In this document: positions 44,348-53,733 of the stretch, in pieces
Numbering within the stretch: the first letter of the stretch is position 1
Layout: every line of letters begins with the position of its first letter
From: Rhodococcoides kroppenstedtii
GTDB taxonomy: Bacteria > Actinomycetota > Actinomycetes > Mycobacteriales > Mycobacteriaceae
Assembly: GCF_900111805.1 (NCBI RefSeq)
Contig: NZ_FOJN01000004.1
Span: forward strand, 246,727 to 310,726
DNA: 64,000 bases
Direction of reading: 5' to 3'
Made by a program: the position numbers and the translations under genes
The notes under the pieces: model-generated
What the model was told of the DNA's origin: nothing
Database searches by the model: none
What the model saw: the letters and a program-made list of their open reading frames with translations, nothing else

Positions 44348-45103
44348 TCAGGACTCCCGACGGGCGAAGCGGCCGCCCGACGCCTGATCGCGCGGCCGCA
44401 CGACGATCGTGTCGAGATCGACGTGCGACGGACGGGACGCGACGAAACCGATGATCTCGGCGATGTCGGCGGCGACCAACGGGTCGATGCCCTGGTAGAC
44501 CTCGGCGGCGCGATCGGCGTCGCCGTCGAAACGCACGAGCGAGAACTCCGTCTCGACGGCGCCGGGCGCGATTTCCGTCAGCCGCACCGGCTGCCCGAGC
44601 AACTCGCCGCGCAGGGTCCGGTGCAACACGCCCTGGGCGTGCTTGGCGGAGGTGTAGCCGGCGCCGTTGTCGTAGGTCTCGAACGCGGCGATCGACGTGA
44701 TCGACACGATCAGACCGTTGCCGGAGTCGATCAGCTTGGGCAGCAGGGCCCGCGTCATGCGCAGCGTGCCCAGCACGTTGGTCTCCCACATCCAGCGCCA
44801 GTCGTCGAGGTCCGCGTCGGCCACCGGGGCGAGGCCCTTGGCGCCGCCCGCGTTGTTGATCAGGACGTCGACGCGGGGGAGGACGGAGACGAACGCGGCC
44901 ACGGAGTCGTCGTCGGTGACGTCCAGCGCGAGGGCCGTGCCACCGATCTCCTCCGCCAAGGTCTCGAGCCGATCGACGCGCCGGGCGCCGACGACGACGT
45001 GGTACCCGTCGGCCGCGAGCTTTCGTGCCGTGGCCTCGCCGATGCCGGAGCTGGCTCCGGTGACGACGGCGGTGGGGGTGGTGGACGGGTCGGGTGCAGT
45101 CAT
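44348..45103 (-). CDS. Short-chain dehydrogenase/reductase
   Basis: A 251-residue NAD(P)-dependent SDR with TGASSGIGEA (near residue 15), NNAG (near 87), catalytic Ser in SITSIA and Tyr-x3-Lys in YTSAKH near 150. Resembles 3-hydroxy-acid or serine dehydrogenases of the YdfG type. The ATG at 45103 lies 6 nt after TACGCT (leaderless) and is chosen over the longer frame. Its position after the L,D-transpeptidase, convergent with it, matches Rv0484c in mycobacteria. Substrate unknown. Confidence 0.9.
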   Translation of the reverse strand: MTAPDPSTTPTAVVTGASSGIGEATARKLAADGYHVVVGARRVDRLETLAEEIGGTALALDVTDDDSVAAFVSVLPRVDVLINNAGGAKGLAPVADADLDDWRWMWETNVLGTLRMTRALLPKLIDSGNGLIVSITSIAAFETYDNGAGYTSAKHAQGVLHRTLRGELLGQPVRLTEIAPGAVETEFSLVRFDGDADRAAEVYQGIDPLVAADIAEIIGFVASRPSHVDLDTIVVRPRDQASGGRFARRES

Positions 45104-45122
45104 GAGTTCAGCGTAGGACCGC

Positions 45123-46076
45123 TCAGCCGGCCAGCCGGTCGGGGCCCGGGAGCGCGCTGTATCCCGACGCGTCACCCGCCGCGACGCGTGAGTACTCGCC
45201 GTGGACCGACACCGGAACGTCGCCGGCGAGGGTGATGCGCTCGAGGCGGCGGTACTGGTCGTCGTAGTCCGCCACGGCGTAGTGCTGGGTGGAGCGGTTG
45301 TCCCAGATGGCGAGGTCGCCGAGTTGCCAGGACCACCGCACGGTGTTCTCGAGCCGGGTGACGCGGTCCTGGATCAGGTCGAATACGGCCCGGAATTCCT
45401 TCGAGGAGAGACCGTCGAAGGACTTGGCGAAGTGGCCGAGCACGAGGGACCGCTTGCCGGTCTCGGGGTGCACGCGCACCACCGGATGGGAGACCTCGAA
45501 GTACTCGCTGCGGAACTCCTGCCGGTACCGCGCGGCCTCGGGGGAAATCGCTTTCTCCGCGGCGGTGGCGGCGTAGTCGAAGACGTTGGTGTGGACGGCC
45601 CACAGGGAGTCGGCCAGGGCCTGCAGCGCGGGCGGCATCTGCTCGTAGGCCGCGGTGGTCGAGGCCCACGTGGTGGTGCCGCCGTAGGGCGGAAGGGCGA
45701 CCGGCCGCAGGATCGACGCCTTGGGAATGCGATCGACGAAGGTGACGTCCGTGTGCCAGCTGTTCGCCTTGTCGTACGTGGAGTCGATGGCGAGCGTGCG
45801 GACGCCTCGCGAGCGCACCGTCGGGTGCGGGGTGGTGGGGACGCCGAGACGCTCGGCGAACGCGTACTGCACCTGCTCGTCGACGTGATGTTGATCACGG
45901 AAGAAGACGACCTCGTGCTCGAGCAGGGCGTCGTACACGGCGGCGACGACGTCGTCGGGCAGGTCTCCGGCCACGGTCACACCGTCGATACGTGCACCGA
46001 TGTTCGCGCCGAGCTTCACGATCTCCATGGCGTGATGATCGGTGCCGACCAGGGGTGTGTCGACGGTTGGAATCAC
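45123..46076 (-). CDS. TauD/TfdA family Fe(II)/2-oxoglutarate dioxygenase
   Basis: A 317-residue taurine-dioxygenase-like enzyme. The iron facial triad is His-x-Asp in SWHTDVTF near residue 108 and a distal His in NRSTQHYAV near 262; the 2-oxoglutarate Arg follows in QYRRLERITL. Typical reactions are oxygenolytic release of sulfite from alkylsulfonates or sulfate from alkyl sulfates. The start is the GTG at 46076; an ATG at 46028 would cut into the conserved N-terminus. No sulfonate transporter is adjacent, so the substrate is open. Confidence 0.87.
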   Translation of the reverse strand: MIPTVDTPLVGTDHHAMEIVKLGANIGARIDGVTVAGDLPDDVVAAVYDALLEHEVVFFRDQHHVDEQVQYAFAERLGVPTTPHPTVRSRGVRTLAIDSTYDKANSWHTDVTFVDRIPKASILRPVALPPYGGTTTWASTTAAYEQMPPALQALADSLWAVHTNVFDYAATAAEKAISPEAARYRQEFRSEYFEVSHPVVRVHPETGKRSLVLGHFAKSFDGLSSKEFRAVFDLIQDRVTRLENTVRWSWQLGDLAIWDNRSTQHYAVADYDDQYRRLERITLAGDVPVSVHGEYSRVAAGDASGYSALPGPDRLAG

Positions 46077-46161
46077 CTCGAGCGGAACCGGTGGTGCTGC
46101 AGGTCGCCGGTTTCGGTGCTAGTTTCGGCCACATGGCAGCCCCTCGGACCTCCGCTCCCCG

Positions 46162-46177
46162 GGTCACGTATGTGACC
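46162..46177. promoter_or_regulatory. Inverted repeat between tauD-like and ROK genes
   Basis: GGTCAC-GTAT-GTGACC, a perfect 6-bp dyad, about 86 bp from the dioxygenase start and 157 bp from the ROK regulator start. It is a plausible operator for the ROK protein or for another regulator of the dioxygenase. Confidence 0.4.
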
Positions 46178-46333
46178 GCGGCGCTGGGCTCCCGTCTGCC
46201 CCTTGCTCGTGAACTGTGTTGTCGCGGCGGCTTCTCGGCCTGACCGCGCGCTCCTCGCGTACGGATCGGCCATCGGTGGCCGGTCGTGGACCGGCCTGTC
46301 AGCCCGTCCACCTCCAGTACCGACGAGGGACCC

Positions 46334-47631
46334 ATGTCTGTTCCGACCGTGCACGCCCGTTCCGCGGCGTCGCTTCGCTCCCGTTCCCGCACTGCCGCAG
46401 CGCACCCGCTACGGCGCAGTCCCGCCCGTGTCATCGCGCCCGAGATGCGGGTGTCCGACGCACCGGCGTCCGTCGTCCTCCGATCCGTCGTCCGCCGCGG
46501 ACCCGTCTCTCGTGACGTCGTCGTCGGCGACACGGGAATCTCCACCGCGACCGTCAACCGCCACGTCACAGCGCTGATCGGCGCCGGCCTGCTCCGTGAG
46601 CGTGCCGATCTGTCCACGGCCGGCGCCGTGGGTCGTCCGCGCATTCCGGTCGAGATCGATCACGAGGGCCAGTGCACGCTCGGCGTCCACATCGGCGCCA
46701 CCACCACTCGCATCGTCGCCGTCGACCTGCGCGGTGTGGTGCTGGGCGGCGTCGAGGTGGCGACGCCCGCCGGCGCGGCCCCGGGCGCGTTGCGATCGCT
46801 CGCCGAGAGTGCGGCGGCGTTCGTCGGACGCTGGCATCGGCGGCGCATCCTGCTGGTGGGCGTGGCCATCGGCGGCCGGGTGAACACCCGGACCGGAAAG
46901 GTGGACCACCCGCGACTCGGCTGGACTCAGGCCCCCGTGGGCGCCGCCTTCGGCGAACGCCTCGGCAGCGTCGTCTCCGTCGCACCCCACGTCGAGGCCA
47001 TGGCGGCGTCGGAGTTGCTGCTCGGTGGGCCGGCCGGACCGGCCCGCGAGAGCGGCACGTCACTGTACTTCTACGCGCGCGAGACCAGCGGTCTCGCCAT
47101 CAGCATCGACGGACGGGTCCACACGCCGTCGGGCGGTCCCGGCTCGATCGCGCACCTGCCGACGGGCTCGTCGGCGGTGTGCGACTGCGGCCGGACGGGA
47201 TGCCTCGACGCCACGGTCAGCGACCGGGCGATCGTCGCCGCGGCCCACCGCGCGGATGTCCTCCCGCCCACGGAGCGGTCCATCGCCGCGGTGTACCTGG
47301 CCGCGCGCACCGGTGTGGCGGCGGCGCAGCAGCTGCTCGACGAGCGCGCGGACGCGCTGGGCCGGGCTCTCGCCCTGGTGCACGACGTCCTCAATCCCGA
47401 CAGCGTGCAGGTGGGCGGGCAGGCGTTCACGGCCTACCCGCCCGCGATGGAGCGCGTGGAGGCGTCGTTCGCCCGGCACAGCGCCCTGGCCACGACGGGG
47501 TCGACCACGGGATCGATCAGAGTGACCGGTTTCGGCAAGCGCGTGCAGGACTACGCCGCCGCGGCGGTGTCCCTGGGCCGATCTACGCCGATCCGGTGGG
47601 GACGATGCGCAAGATCGGCGCGGGCGCCTGA
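46334..47631 (+). CDS. ROK-family transcriptional regulator with apparent frameshift near the 3' end
   Basis: A ROK-type protein of about 430 residues if repaired. It has a winged helix-turn-helix (SRDVVVGDTGISTATVNRHV), a sugar-kinase-like domain (LGVHIGATTTRIVAVDLRG) and the zinc motif CDCGRTGCLD. The frame is intact until about 47577. There the expected C-terminus (GPIYADPVGTMRK then stop at 47629-47631) continues in the neighbouring frame, as if one base were missing in CTGGGCCG. Unrepaired, the frame runs without a stop across alkB antisense to 48829. Position matches Rv0485 before mshA. The ATG at 46334 follows GAGGGA. Confidence 0.85.
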
Positions 47632-47632
47632 T

Positions 47633-48856
47633 TCAGGTCCCGGCGGGCGGGAAGGCGCGCAGGTACTTCTCCCGCTTGCCGGGCTGGATGCTGGCGCGCG
47701 TGACGTCGCCGTCGTAGTGCGCCACCACCCGGCGGTCCATCAGCGCCCGCCACAGCGGCGGGAAGTACGCCACCAGGATCAGCGGCGCGTAACCGGCCGG
47801 GAGCTGCGGCGATTCCGGCATGCTGCGCAGCACCTGGTAGCGACGGGTGGGATTGGCGTGGTGATCGCTGTGCCGCTGCAGGTGGTACAGGAAGATGTCC
47901 GAGACGGCGTAGTCGCTGTTCCAGCTGTGCTCCGGGGTGCACCGCTCGTAGCGGCCGTTCTCCTTGGTCCGGCGCAGCAGACCGTAGTGCTCGAGGTAGT
48001 TGACCGATTCGAGCAGCGAGATGCCGTACACCGCCTGCAGCACCAGGAACGGCAGCAGGTCCGGGCCGAAGATCGCGCACAGGGCGGCCCACAGCACCGC
48101 GCTCATGAGCCACGCGGTGAGGTTCTGGTTCGACCACGAGAACGTGCGCTTGCCCTCCCGAGCCAGGCGTTCCTTCTCCAGGGTCCAGCTGGAGCGGAAG
48201 CCGCCGACGATCGAGCGCGGGTAGAACCGCCACAGCGTCTCGCCGAGGCGGGACGACGCCGGGTCCTCGGGCGTGGCCACCCGGACGTGGTGGCCGCGGT
48301 TGTGCTCGACGTAGAAGTGCCCGTAGAAGGTCTGCGACAGCACGATGCGCGAGAGCCAGCGCTCGTAGTCGACGCGCTTGTGCCCCAGCTCGTGGGCGGT
48401 GTTGATGCCGATGCCGCCGACCAGGCCGACCGTCAGGGCCAGGCCGATCTTCGACACCAGCGGCAACCCGTCCTCGAGGCCGAGCCAGGTCAGGCTGTCC
48501 GCGGTGAGCAGGTAGCTCGAGAAGATCACCCCGAAGAACTGCATGGGGATGTAGGCGTAGACGCAGCCGCGGTACCAGAAGTCGGCCTCGAGGGCCTCCA
48601 CCAGATCCTCGGGCGGGTTCTCGTCGAACGGCACGACGAGGCGATCCGCGATGGGCACGATCACGTACAGGAAGATCGGCCCGGACCACCACGCGATCTG
48701 CGAGACGTCGGGCGCCCACCACTGCAGGCCGTAGACCAGGCCGACGGCGATGGCCGGCAGCATCGGCGCGATGAGCGCCCACGGCCAGTAGTACCGGTTC
48801 AGATCGCGCCACTCACCGGTCTTCGGTGAGACGGAACGCTGGTGCACCTCGGTCAC
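47633..48856 (-). CDS. alkB: Alkane 1-monooxygenase
   Basis: A 407-residue integral-membrane non-heme di-iron hydroxylase of medium/long-chain alkanes. All histidine boxes are present: HELGHK (near residue 158), EHNRGHH (near 188) and LQRHSDHH (near 330), plus the AlkB signature NYLEHYGL (near 290). There are several hydrophobic spans. Start is a GTG. Rhodococcus alkB genes are normally followed by rubredoxin genes; here the gene is alone and converges with the ROK gene one base away. Electron donors must be encoded elsewhere. Confidence 0.94.
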   Translation of the reverse strand: MTEVHQRSVSPKTGEWRDLNRYYWPWALIAPMLPAIAVGLVYGLQWWAPDVSQIAWWSGPIFLYVIVPIADRLVVPFDENPPEDLVEALEADFWYRGCVYAYIPMQFFGVIFSSYLLTADSLTWLGLEDGLPLVSKIGLALTVGLVGGIGINTAHELGHKRVDYERWLSRIVLSQTFYGHFYVEHNRGHHVRVATPEDPASSRLGETLWRFYPRSIVGGFRSSWTLEKERLAREGKRTFSWSNQNLTAWLMSAVLWAALCAIFGPDLLPFLVLQAVYGISLLESVNYLEHYGLLRRTKENGRYERCTPEHSWNSDYAVSDIFLYHLQRHSDHHANPTRRYQVLRSMPESPQLPAGYAPLILVAYFPPLWRALMDRRVVAHYDGDVTRASIQPGKREKYLRAFPPAGT

Positions 48857-48979
48857 GACGACAGACCCCCTGCGAGAATTCGTGTGCAGCCAGCGACGTT
48901 ACGACGCTGCACCGACCGGTCGACCCGCCCGGCCGGGCTTCCTGAGATCCCACAACGTCGGTCCCCTTAGGTTGGTGGC

Positions 48980-49810
48980 ATGGCCATACGAGAAGCGTTC
49001 GGGCGCGACGGCACGTCGCTGGTGTATCGGGTGACCGGCGATGCGGCGGCTCGGCCGCTCGTGCTGGTCCACGGCTGGGCGCAGAACTCCGCGTGCTGGG
49101 GCGACGAGCTGCTCGCTGACCTCGCCGAGCGCCACCGGGTGATCGCCGTGGACCTGCGCGGACACGGCTACTCGGGCGCCCCCGAGTCGGGTTACGACGA
49201 CAGCGCGCTCTGGGCCGGCGACCTGCACGCGATTTTCGAACAGGAAGGCGTTCGCTCCGGCGCGGTCCTGCTGGGGTGGTCCTACGGCGGGCTCGTGCTG
49301 TGCGACTACCTCTCGGTCCACGGCACCGCCGCCGTCGCGGGCGTGATTCTCGTCGGTGCCATCACCTCGATCGGCCGCGACAAGCCGGGCGGCACCGTCG
49401 GCCGCGCCATGCGGGCCGCCATCCCCGGCGCGACCAGCGAGGACGCGCGCGTGGCGATTCGCGCGCTCGGCAGCTTCGGTACCGCACTGACCGGTCCCGA
49501 CGCGAGCGGCGTCGCCACTCAGGCGCTGTTCGGCACGTCCCTGACGACGCGGCCGCGGGTCCGGTCCGCCGTCTTCGCCCGCGACGTCGATCACGACGCC
49601 ACCCTGCGCGCCCTCGACGTGCCGACGCTGGTCCTGCACGGCACGGCGGACACCGTCGTCGACGTCGCCTCGGGTCGCCACGCCGCCGAGCTCGTTCCCG
49701 GTGCGACGACGTCGTGGTGGGACGGCGTCGACCACGGCCCGTTCGTGGCGGATCCGGCGCGGTTCCTGGCCGAGACGACGGCGTTCACCGAGGCGCTCGG
49801 CCGCCTCTGA
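48980..49810 (+). CDS. Alpha/beta hydrolase
   Basis: A 276-residue alpha/beta-fold hydrolase: LVHGWAQNSACWGDELLADL near residue 26, nucleophile elbow LLGWSYGGLV with Ser near residue 98, catalytic Asp in VLHGTADTVVD and His in WDGVDHGPFV near 254. It resembles esterases, haloperoxidase-like or lactone hydrolases. It lies between alkB (divergent, 123 bp) and mshA (94 bp downstream). No substrate can be assigned. Confidence 0.87.
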   Translation: MAIREAFGRDGTSLVYRVTGDAAARPLVLVHGWAQNSACWGDELLADLAERHRVIAVDLRGHGYSGAPESGYDDSALWAGDLHAIFEQEGVRSGAVLLGWSYGGLVLCDYLSVHGTAAVAGVILVGAITSIGRDKPGGTVGRAMRAAIPGATSEDARVAIRALGSFGTALTGPDASGVATQALFGTSLTTRPRVRSAVFARDVDHDATLRALDVPTLVLHGTADTVVDVASGRHAAELVPGATTSWWDGVDHGPFVADPARFLAETTAFTEALGRL

Positions 49811-49903
49811 CCGCGCCGGTGCGGTCCGCCCGGAACCGGGCCGGGCGTCCCACCGGAACGGCCCGTGGCGCCCCGCCGGAACCGGACAGGGCACACTGGA
49901 ACG

Positions 49904-51250
49904 GTGGTCCGCCGACGCAGTCCCGACCGGGTAGCCGTGCTGTCGCTGCACACGTCTCCCCTGGCGCAGCCGGGTACCGGGGACGCGGGCGGCATGAACG
50001 TCTACGTCCTGGCCACGGCGAAGGCCATGGCCGCGCGGGGCGTGGAGGTGGAGATCTTCACCCGGGCCACGTCGTCCCGCGACGAGCCGGTGGTCGAGGC
50101 GGCCGACGGTGTCCTGGTCCGCAACATCGCGGCGGGGCCCTTCGAGGGACTCGACAAGAACGACCTGCCGACGCAGCTGTGCGCGTTCGCGGCCGGTGTC
50201 CTGCGCGAGGAGGCGCGGCACGAGCCCGGGTACTACGACATCGTCCACTCCCACTACTGGCTGTCCGGTCAGGTGGGCTGGCTCGCCCGCGATCGGTGGC
50301 GAATTCCGTTGGTGCACACCGCCCATACGCTCGCCGCGGTGAAGAATCGGTCGGTGGCGGCGGGCGATCGTCCCGAACCCGCGGCGCGGGAGATCGGCGA
50401 ACGGCAGGTGGTCGCCGAGGCGGACCGCCTGACCGCCAACACCGCCGACGAGAAGGAGGCGCTCGTCGCCGCCTACGGAGCGGACGAGGACACCGTGGAC
50501 ATCGTCGCTCCCGGAGCCGATCTCACGCTGTTCTCGCCCGGGGACCGGGGCGCCGCCCGCGCGAGTCTCGGTCTGGCGCAGGACGAGATCGTCGTGACGT
50601 TCGTGGGACGCATCCAGCCGCTCAAGGCGCCCGACGTCCTCGTCGCGGCCGCCGCCGTGCTCGTCGATCGCGACCCGGGACGGCCGCTGCGCGTGCTCGT
50701 CGTCGGGGGCCCGTCGGGAACCGGTCTCGAGCGGCCGGATTCGCTCATCGACCTCACTCGCTCCCTCGGTATCGCGCATCGGGTGACGTTCCTGCCGCCG
50801 CAGCCGCCGGAGCGACTCGCCGACGTCTACCGCGCGTCCGACCTGGTTGCGGTGCCCAGTTATTCGGAATCCTTCGGGCTCGTGGCGATCGAGGCGCAGG
50901 CCTGTGGCGTTCCCGTCGTCGCCGCCGACGTCGGTGGCCTCGGCGTGGCCGTGCGGTCCGGTGAGACCGGGGTACTGGTCGACGGGCACGACGTCACGCA
51001 GTGGGCCGACGCCCTCGACTCGGTGTTGCGCGACGACGATCTGCGCGGGCACCTGGCGTCGAATGCTTCACGGCACGCACGGAACTTCTCGTGGGACCAC
51101 ACCGCGGACGGGCTGCTCGAGACGTACGAGCGCGCGGCGTGGCGGTTCGGCCGCACCGGCGGCGTGGACCGGCCGACCGGAGAGTTCTCCCCCCGCCGCC
51201 CGCGCGGGCTGTGGAGGATGCGGCGAGCGGGATCGGTGGGAGCGCGATGA
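49904..51250 (+). CDS. mshA: D-inositol-3-phosphate glycosyltransferase (mycothiol synthesis)
   Basis: A 448-residue GT4 glycosyltransferase making GlcNAc-inositol-phosphate, the first step of mycothiol synthesis. Visible: N-terminal [16 protein letters not shown] near residue 27, [12 protein letters not shown] near 110, [14 protein letters not shown] and the E-x7-E motif [17 protein letters not shown] near 320. The GTG at 49904 fits homology; the frame continues to 49865. Mycothiol confirms an actinobacterial host. It overlaps the YbjN gene by 4 bp (ATGA). Confidence 0.95.
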   Translation: MVRRRSPDRVAVLSLHTSPLAQPGTGDAGGMNVYVLATAKAMAARGVEVEIFTRATSSRDEPVVEAADGVLVRNIAAGPFEGLDKNDLPTQLCAFAAGVLREEARHEPGYYDIVHSHYWLSGQVGWLARDRWRIPLVHTAHTLAAVKNRSVAAGDRPEPAAREIGERQVVAEADRLTANTADEKEALVAAYGADEDTVDIVAPGADLTLFSPGDRGAARASLGLAQDEIVVTFVGRIQPLKAPDVLVAAAAVLVDRDPGRPLRVLVVGGPSGTGLERPDSLIDLTRSLGIAHRVTFLPPQPPERLADVYRASDLVAVPSYSESFGLVAIEAQACGVPVVAADVGGLGVAVRSGETGVLVDGHDVTQWADALDSVLRDDDLRGHLASNASRHARNFSWDHTADGLLETYERAAWRFGRTGGVDRPTGEFSPRRPRGLWRMRRAGSVGAR

Positions 51251-51801
51251 CGACACAGGACGGAACGAACGACCGGGCAGGGACGATCGAGCGGACGGCG
51301 GCGCTGATCGCCGACGTGCTCGCGGACCGCGAGTTGGATCACCACCGGGCGTCGGCCACCGAGTTCGTCGTGGAACTGCCCGGCGAGCGCAAGCTCAAGA
51401 CCACCACGCTGCTCACCGTCGGGAACCACGGAGTGCGCGTCGAGGCGTTCGTCTGCCGCAAGCCCGACGAGAACTTCGAGGGTGTCTACCGATACCTGTT
51501 GCGGCGCAACCGACGTCTGTACGGCGTGCACTACACGATCGACAAGATCGGCGACGTCTACCTGGTCGGTCGGATGTCCACTCACGCGGTGACGGGCGAG
51601 GAGATCGACCGCGTCCTGGGTCAGGTCCTCGAGGCCGCCGACGGCGACTTCAACGTCCTGCTCGAGCTCGGATTCGCCGCGTCGATCCGCCGCGAGTGGG
51701 AGTGGCGCGTCTCCCGCGGCGAGTCGCTGCACAACCTGGAGGCGTTCCGTCACCTGGTGGAGCCGCAGGAGTCGACCGGGGGCTGGCCGAATCCGCGGTG
51801 A
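51247..51801 (+). CDS. YbjN domain protein (Rv0487 type)
   Basis: A 184-residue YbjN/type III-chaperone-fold protein, located directly after mshA as in mycobacteria. Features include [37 protein letters not shown] and [19 protein letters not shown]. The ATG overlaps the mshA stop, so expression is coupled. The family has no firmly known role. Linkage to mshA suggests, without proof, a part in thiol or stress physiology. Two tandem 24-bp repeats begin at its stop codon. Confidence 0.87.
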   Translation: MTTQDGTNDRAGTIERTAALIADVLADRELDHHRASATEFVVELPGERKLKTTTLLTVGNHGVRVEAFVCRKPDENFEGVYRYLLRRNRRLYGVHYTIDKIGDVYLVGRMSTHAVTGEEIDRVLGQVLEAADGDFNVLLELGFAASIRREWEWRVSRGESLHNLEAFRHLVEPQESTGGWPNPR

Positions 51802-51848
51802 CCGGGCCGGTCGTATCCCGACGGACCGGGCCGGTCGTATCCCGACGG
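51801..51848. repeat. Two tandem 24-bp repeats at the stop codon of the YbjN gene
   Basis: The unit begins ACCGGGCCGGTC; two identical copies lie at 51801-51824 and 51825-51848, followed by a few matching bases. The first base is the last base of the TGA. Unit length and placement echo the unrelated repeat at 331-402. Confidence 0.85.
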
Positions 51849-51888
51849 ACCGGTCCTCGAATCGGACATCCCTCGACTACGCTGCGGT

Positions 51889-51904
51889 TGTGACACCTGT
51901 CACC
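51889..51904. promoter_or_regulatory. CRP/GlxR-type binding site upstream of the acyl-CoA ligase gene
   Basis: TGTGA-CACCTG-TCACC matches TGTGA-N6-TCACA at 9 of 10 positions; the same bases form the dyad GTGACA-CC-TGTCAC. It is about 87 bp upstream of the ligase start, close to a TAAGAT -10 near 51946. Likely cAMP-responsive control of fatty-acid activation. Confidence 0.5.
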
Positions 51905-51990
51905 CGACGGAGGCAATCACCGTTGGTGTGACCGGGCGTGCACACTAAGATTCACCCCGTAGTCGTCCCCGCGCCGTATCGAGGAGATCC

Positions 51991-53586
51991 ATGAGTTTCC
52001 GCAGCCCGTATCCCGACGTCGAGATCCCCGAGAAGAGCGTCCACGAATTCCTCTTCGGCGACCTGAGCGAGGACGACCTGTCGCGTCCCGCCCTGATCGA
52101 CGGACCGTCGGGCGCCGTCACCGACTACCGCACCCTCGTCGCCCACATCGACCTCGTCGCCGGCGCACTCGCCGCCCGCGGCGTGCAGGTCGGGGACGTC
52201 GTCGCGCTGCATTCGCCCAACGTGCCGGCCTTCGCCTCGGTCTTCCACGGCATCCTGCGCGCCGGCGCCGTCGCCACCACGGTCAACGCGCTGTACACGG
52301 CCGACGACATCGCCAAGCAGCTCACCGACTCCGAGGCCACGATGCTGTTCACGGTCTCTCCGCTGCTGCCGCAGGCGAAGGCCGCCGCCGAGCAGGTCGG
52401 CCTCGCCGCGGACCGGATCGTCGTGCTCGACGGCGCGGAAGGGCACGAGTCGCTGAAAGACCTGCTGACGGAGGGCAACTCGGCTCCCGATGTGAGCTTC
52501 GACCCCGCCACCCACCTGGCCGTGCTGCCGTACTCCTCGGGCACCACCGGGCGGCCGAAGGGTGTGATGCTGACCCATCGCAACCTCGTCGCCAACGTCT
52601 CGCAGGTCCAGCCGCGCATGGGCGCCGGCCGGGACGACGTCCTGCTCGCCGTGCTGCCGTTCTTCCACATCTACGGCATGACGGTGCTGCTGAACCTCGG
52701 CCTGAAGGTCCGCGCGACGCTGGTCACCATGCCGAAGTTCGACCTCGAGATGTTCCTGCGCCTGACCACCGAGAAGAAGATCACTTTCCTCTTCATCGCA
52801 CCGCCGGTGGCCGTCGCGCTGGCCAAGCACCCGCTGGTGGAGCAGTACGACATCTCCAGCGTCCGTTGCGTCTTCTCCGGCGCCGCAGCGCTCGACGAGA
52901 ACCTGGGCAACGCCGTCGCGCAGCGGCTGCACACCAAGGTCCGCCAGGGCTACGGCATGAGCGAGCTGAGCCCGGTCTCGCACGCCATCCCGTTCGACGG
53001 CGACGACGTGCCGCTCAGCAGTTGCGGTGCGGCCGTGGCCAACTCGGAGAACAAGATCGTCGATCCCGCCACCGGCGAGGAGGTCGCTTACCCGGCGGCC
53101 GGGTCCGCCGAGGTCAGCGCGCCCGGCGAGCTGTGGATCAAGGGACCCAACGTCATGGTCGGCTACCTGCGCAACGAGCAGGCCACCGCGGACACCCTGG
53201 ACTCCGACGGCTACCTGCACACCGGCGACATCGCCGTCGTGGACGGCAACGGCAACGTCAGCATCGTCGACCGCCTCAAGGAGCTCATCAAGTACAAGGG
53301 CTACCAGGTCCCGCCGGCCGAGCTCGAGTCGCTCCTTCTCACCCACCCCGACATCGCCGACGCCGCCGTCATCGGTGTGCTCGACGACGAGGGCGAGGAG
53401 GTGCCGAAGGCGTTCGTCGTGCTGCAGCAGGGCGCGTCGCTCACCGAGGACGACGTCATCTCCTTCGTCGCGGAGAAGGTCGCGCCGCACAAGAAGGTTC
53501 GCCGCGTGCAGTTCATCGACACGGTGCCCAAGTCGGCCTCCGGCAAGATCCTGCGCAAGGACCTGCGGGCCGCCGAGACCGTCTAG
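51991..53586 (+). CDS. Acyl-CoA synthetase / 4-coumarate-CoA ligase family
   Basis: A 531-residue adenylate-forming enzyme that activates a carboxylic acid to its CoA thioester. The ATP-binding P-loop YSSGTTGRPKGVMLTH (near residue 190), QGYGMSE (near 330), YLHTGDI (near 410), the hinge/domain linker and catalytic Lys in SGKILRKDL (near 520) are complete. The GxG-like region and size fit the 4-coumarate/medium-chain acyl group. It stands alone with its own CRP-type site and terminator. Substrate could be aromatic or medium-chain. Confidence 0.93.
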   Translation: MSFRSPYPDVEIPEKSVHEFLFGDLSEDDLSRPALIDGPSGAVTDYRTLVAHIDLVAGALAARGVQVGDVVALHSPNVPAFASVFHGILRAGAVATTVNALYTADDIAKQLTDSEATMLFTVSPLLPQAKAAAEQVGLAADRIVVLDGAEGHESLKDLLTEGNSAPDVSFDPATHLAVLPYSSGTTGRPKGVMLTHRNLVANVSQVQPRMGAGRDDVLLAVLPFFHIYGMTVLLNLGLKVRATLVTMPKFDLEMFLRLTTEKKITFLFIAPPVAVALAKHPLVEQYDISSVRCVFSGAAALDENLGNAVAQRLHTKVRQGYGMSELSPVSHAIPFDGDDVPLSSCGAAVANSENKIVDPATGEEVAYPAAGSAEVSAPGELWIKGPNVMVGYLRNEQATADTLDSDGYLHTGDIAVVDGNGNVSIVDRLKELIKYKGYQVPPAELESLLLTHPDIADAAVIGVLDDEGEEVPKAFVVLQQGASLTEDDVISFVAEKVAPHKKVRRVQFIDTVPKSASGKILRKDLRAAETV

Positions 53587-53604
53587 GAACCGTTTCTCCT
53601 CCCG

Positions 53605-53637
53605 CCACCCCCGTCCGCCTCGTGCGGGCGGGGGTGG
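53605..53637 (+). terminator. Hairpin terminator after the acyl-CoA ligase gene
   Basis: A 14-bp stem (CCACCCCCGTCCGC / GCGGGCGGGGGTGG) with one G-U pair and a 5-nt loop starts 18 bp after the stop codon. Confidence 0.87.
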
Positions 53638-53733
53638 TGCGCGTTTCGACACAGTATTGTGGCCGCTTCTGCGAGATCGTCGATCTCGGCTCGATTCCGT
53701 GGGAAAACTCGCGCGGCACGGTAGTAATGAGCC

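Noticed and set aside
46286..48829. 847-residue protein extending ROK through alkB
   Set aside because: The C-terminal 400 residues are antisense to alkB; better explained by a one-base frameshift.
53650..53661. CACA-GTAT-TGTG dyad upstream of the carboxylesterase
   Set aside because: Only 4-bp arms, expected by chance; mentioned with the gene but not listed.
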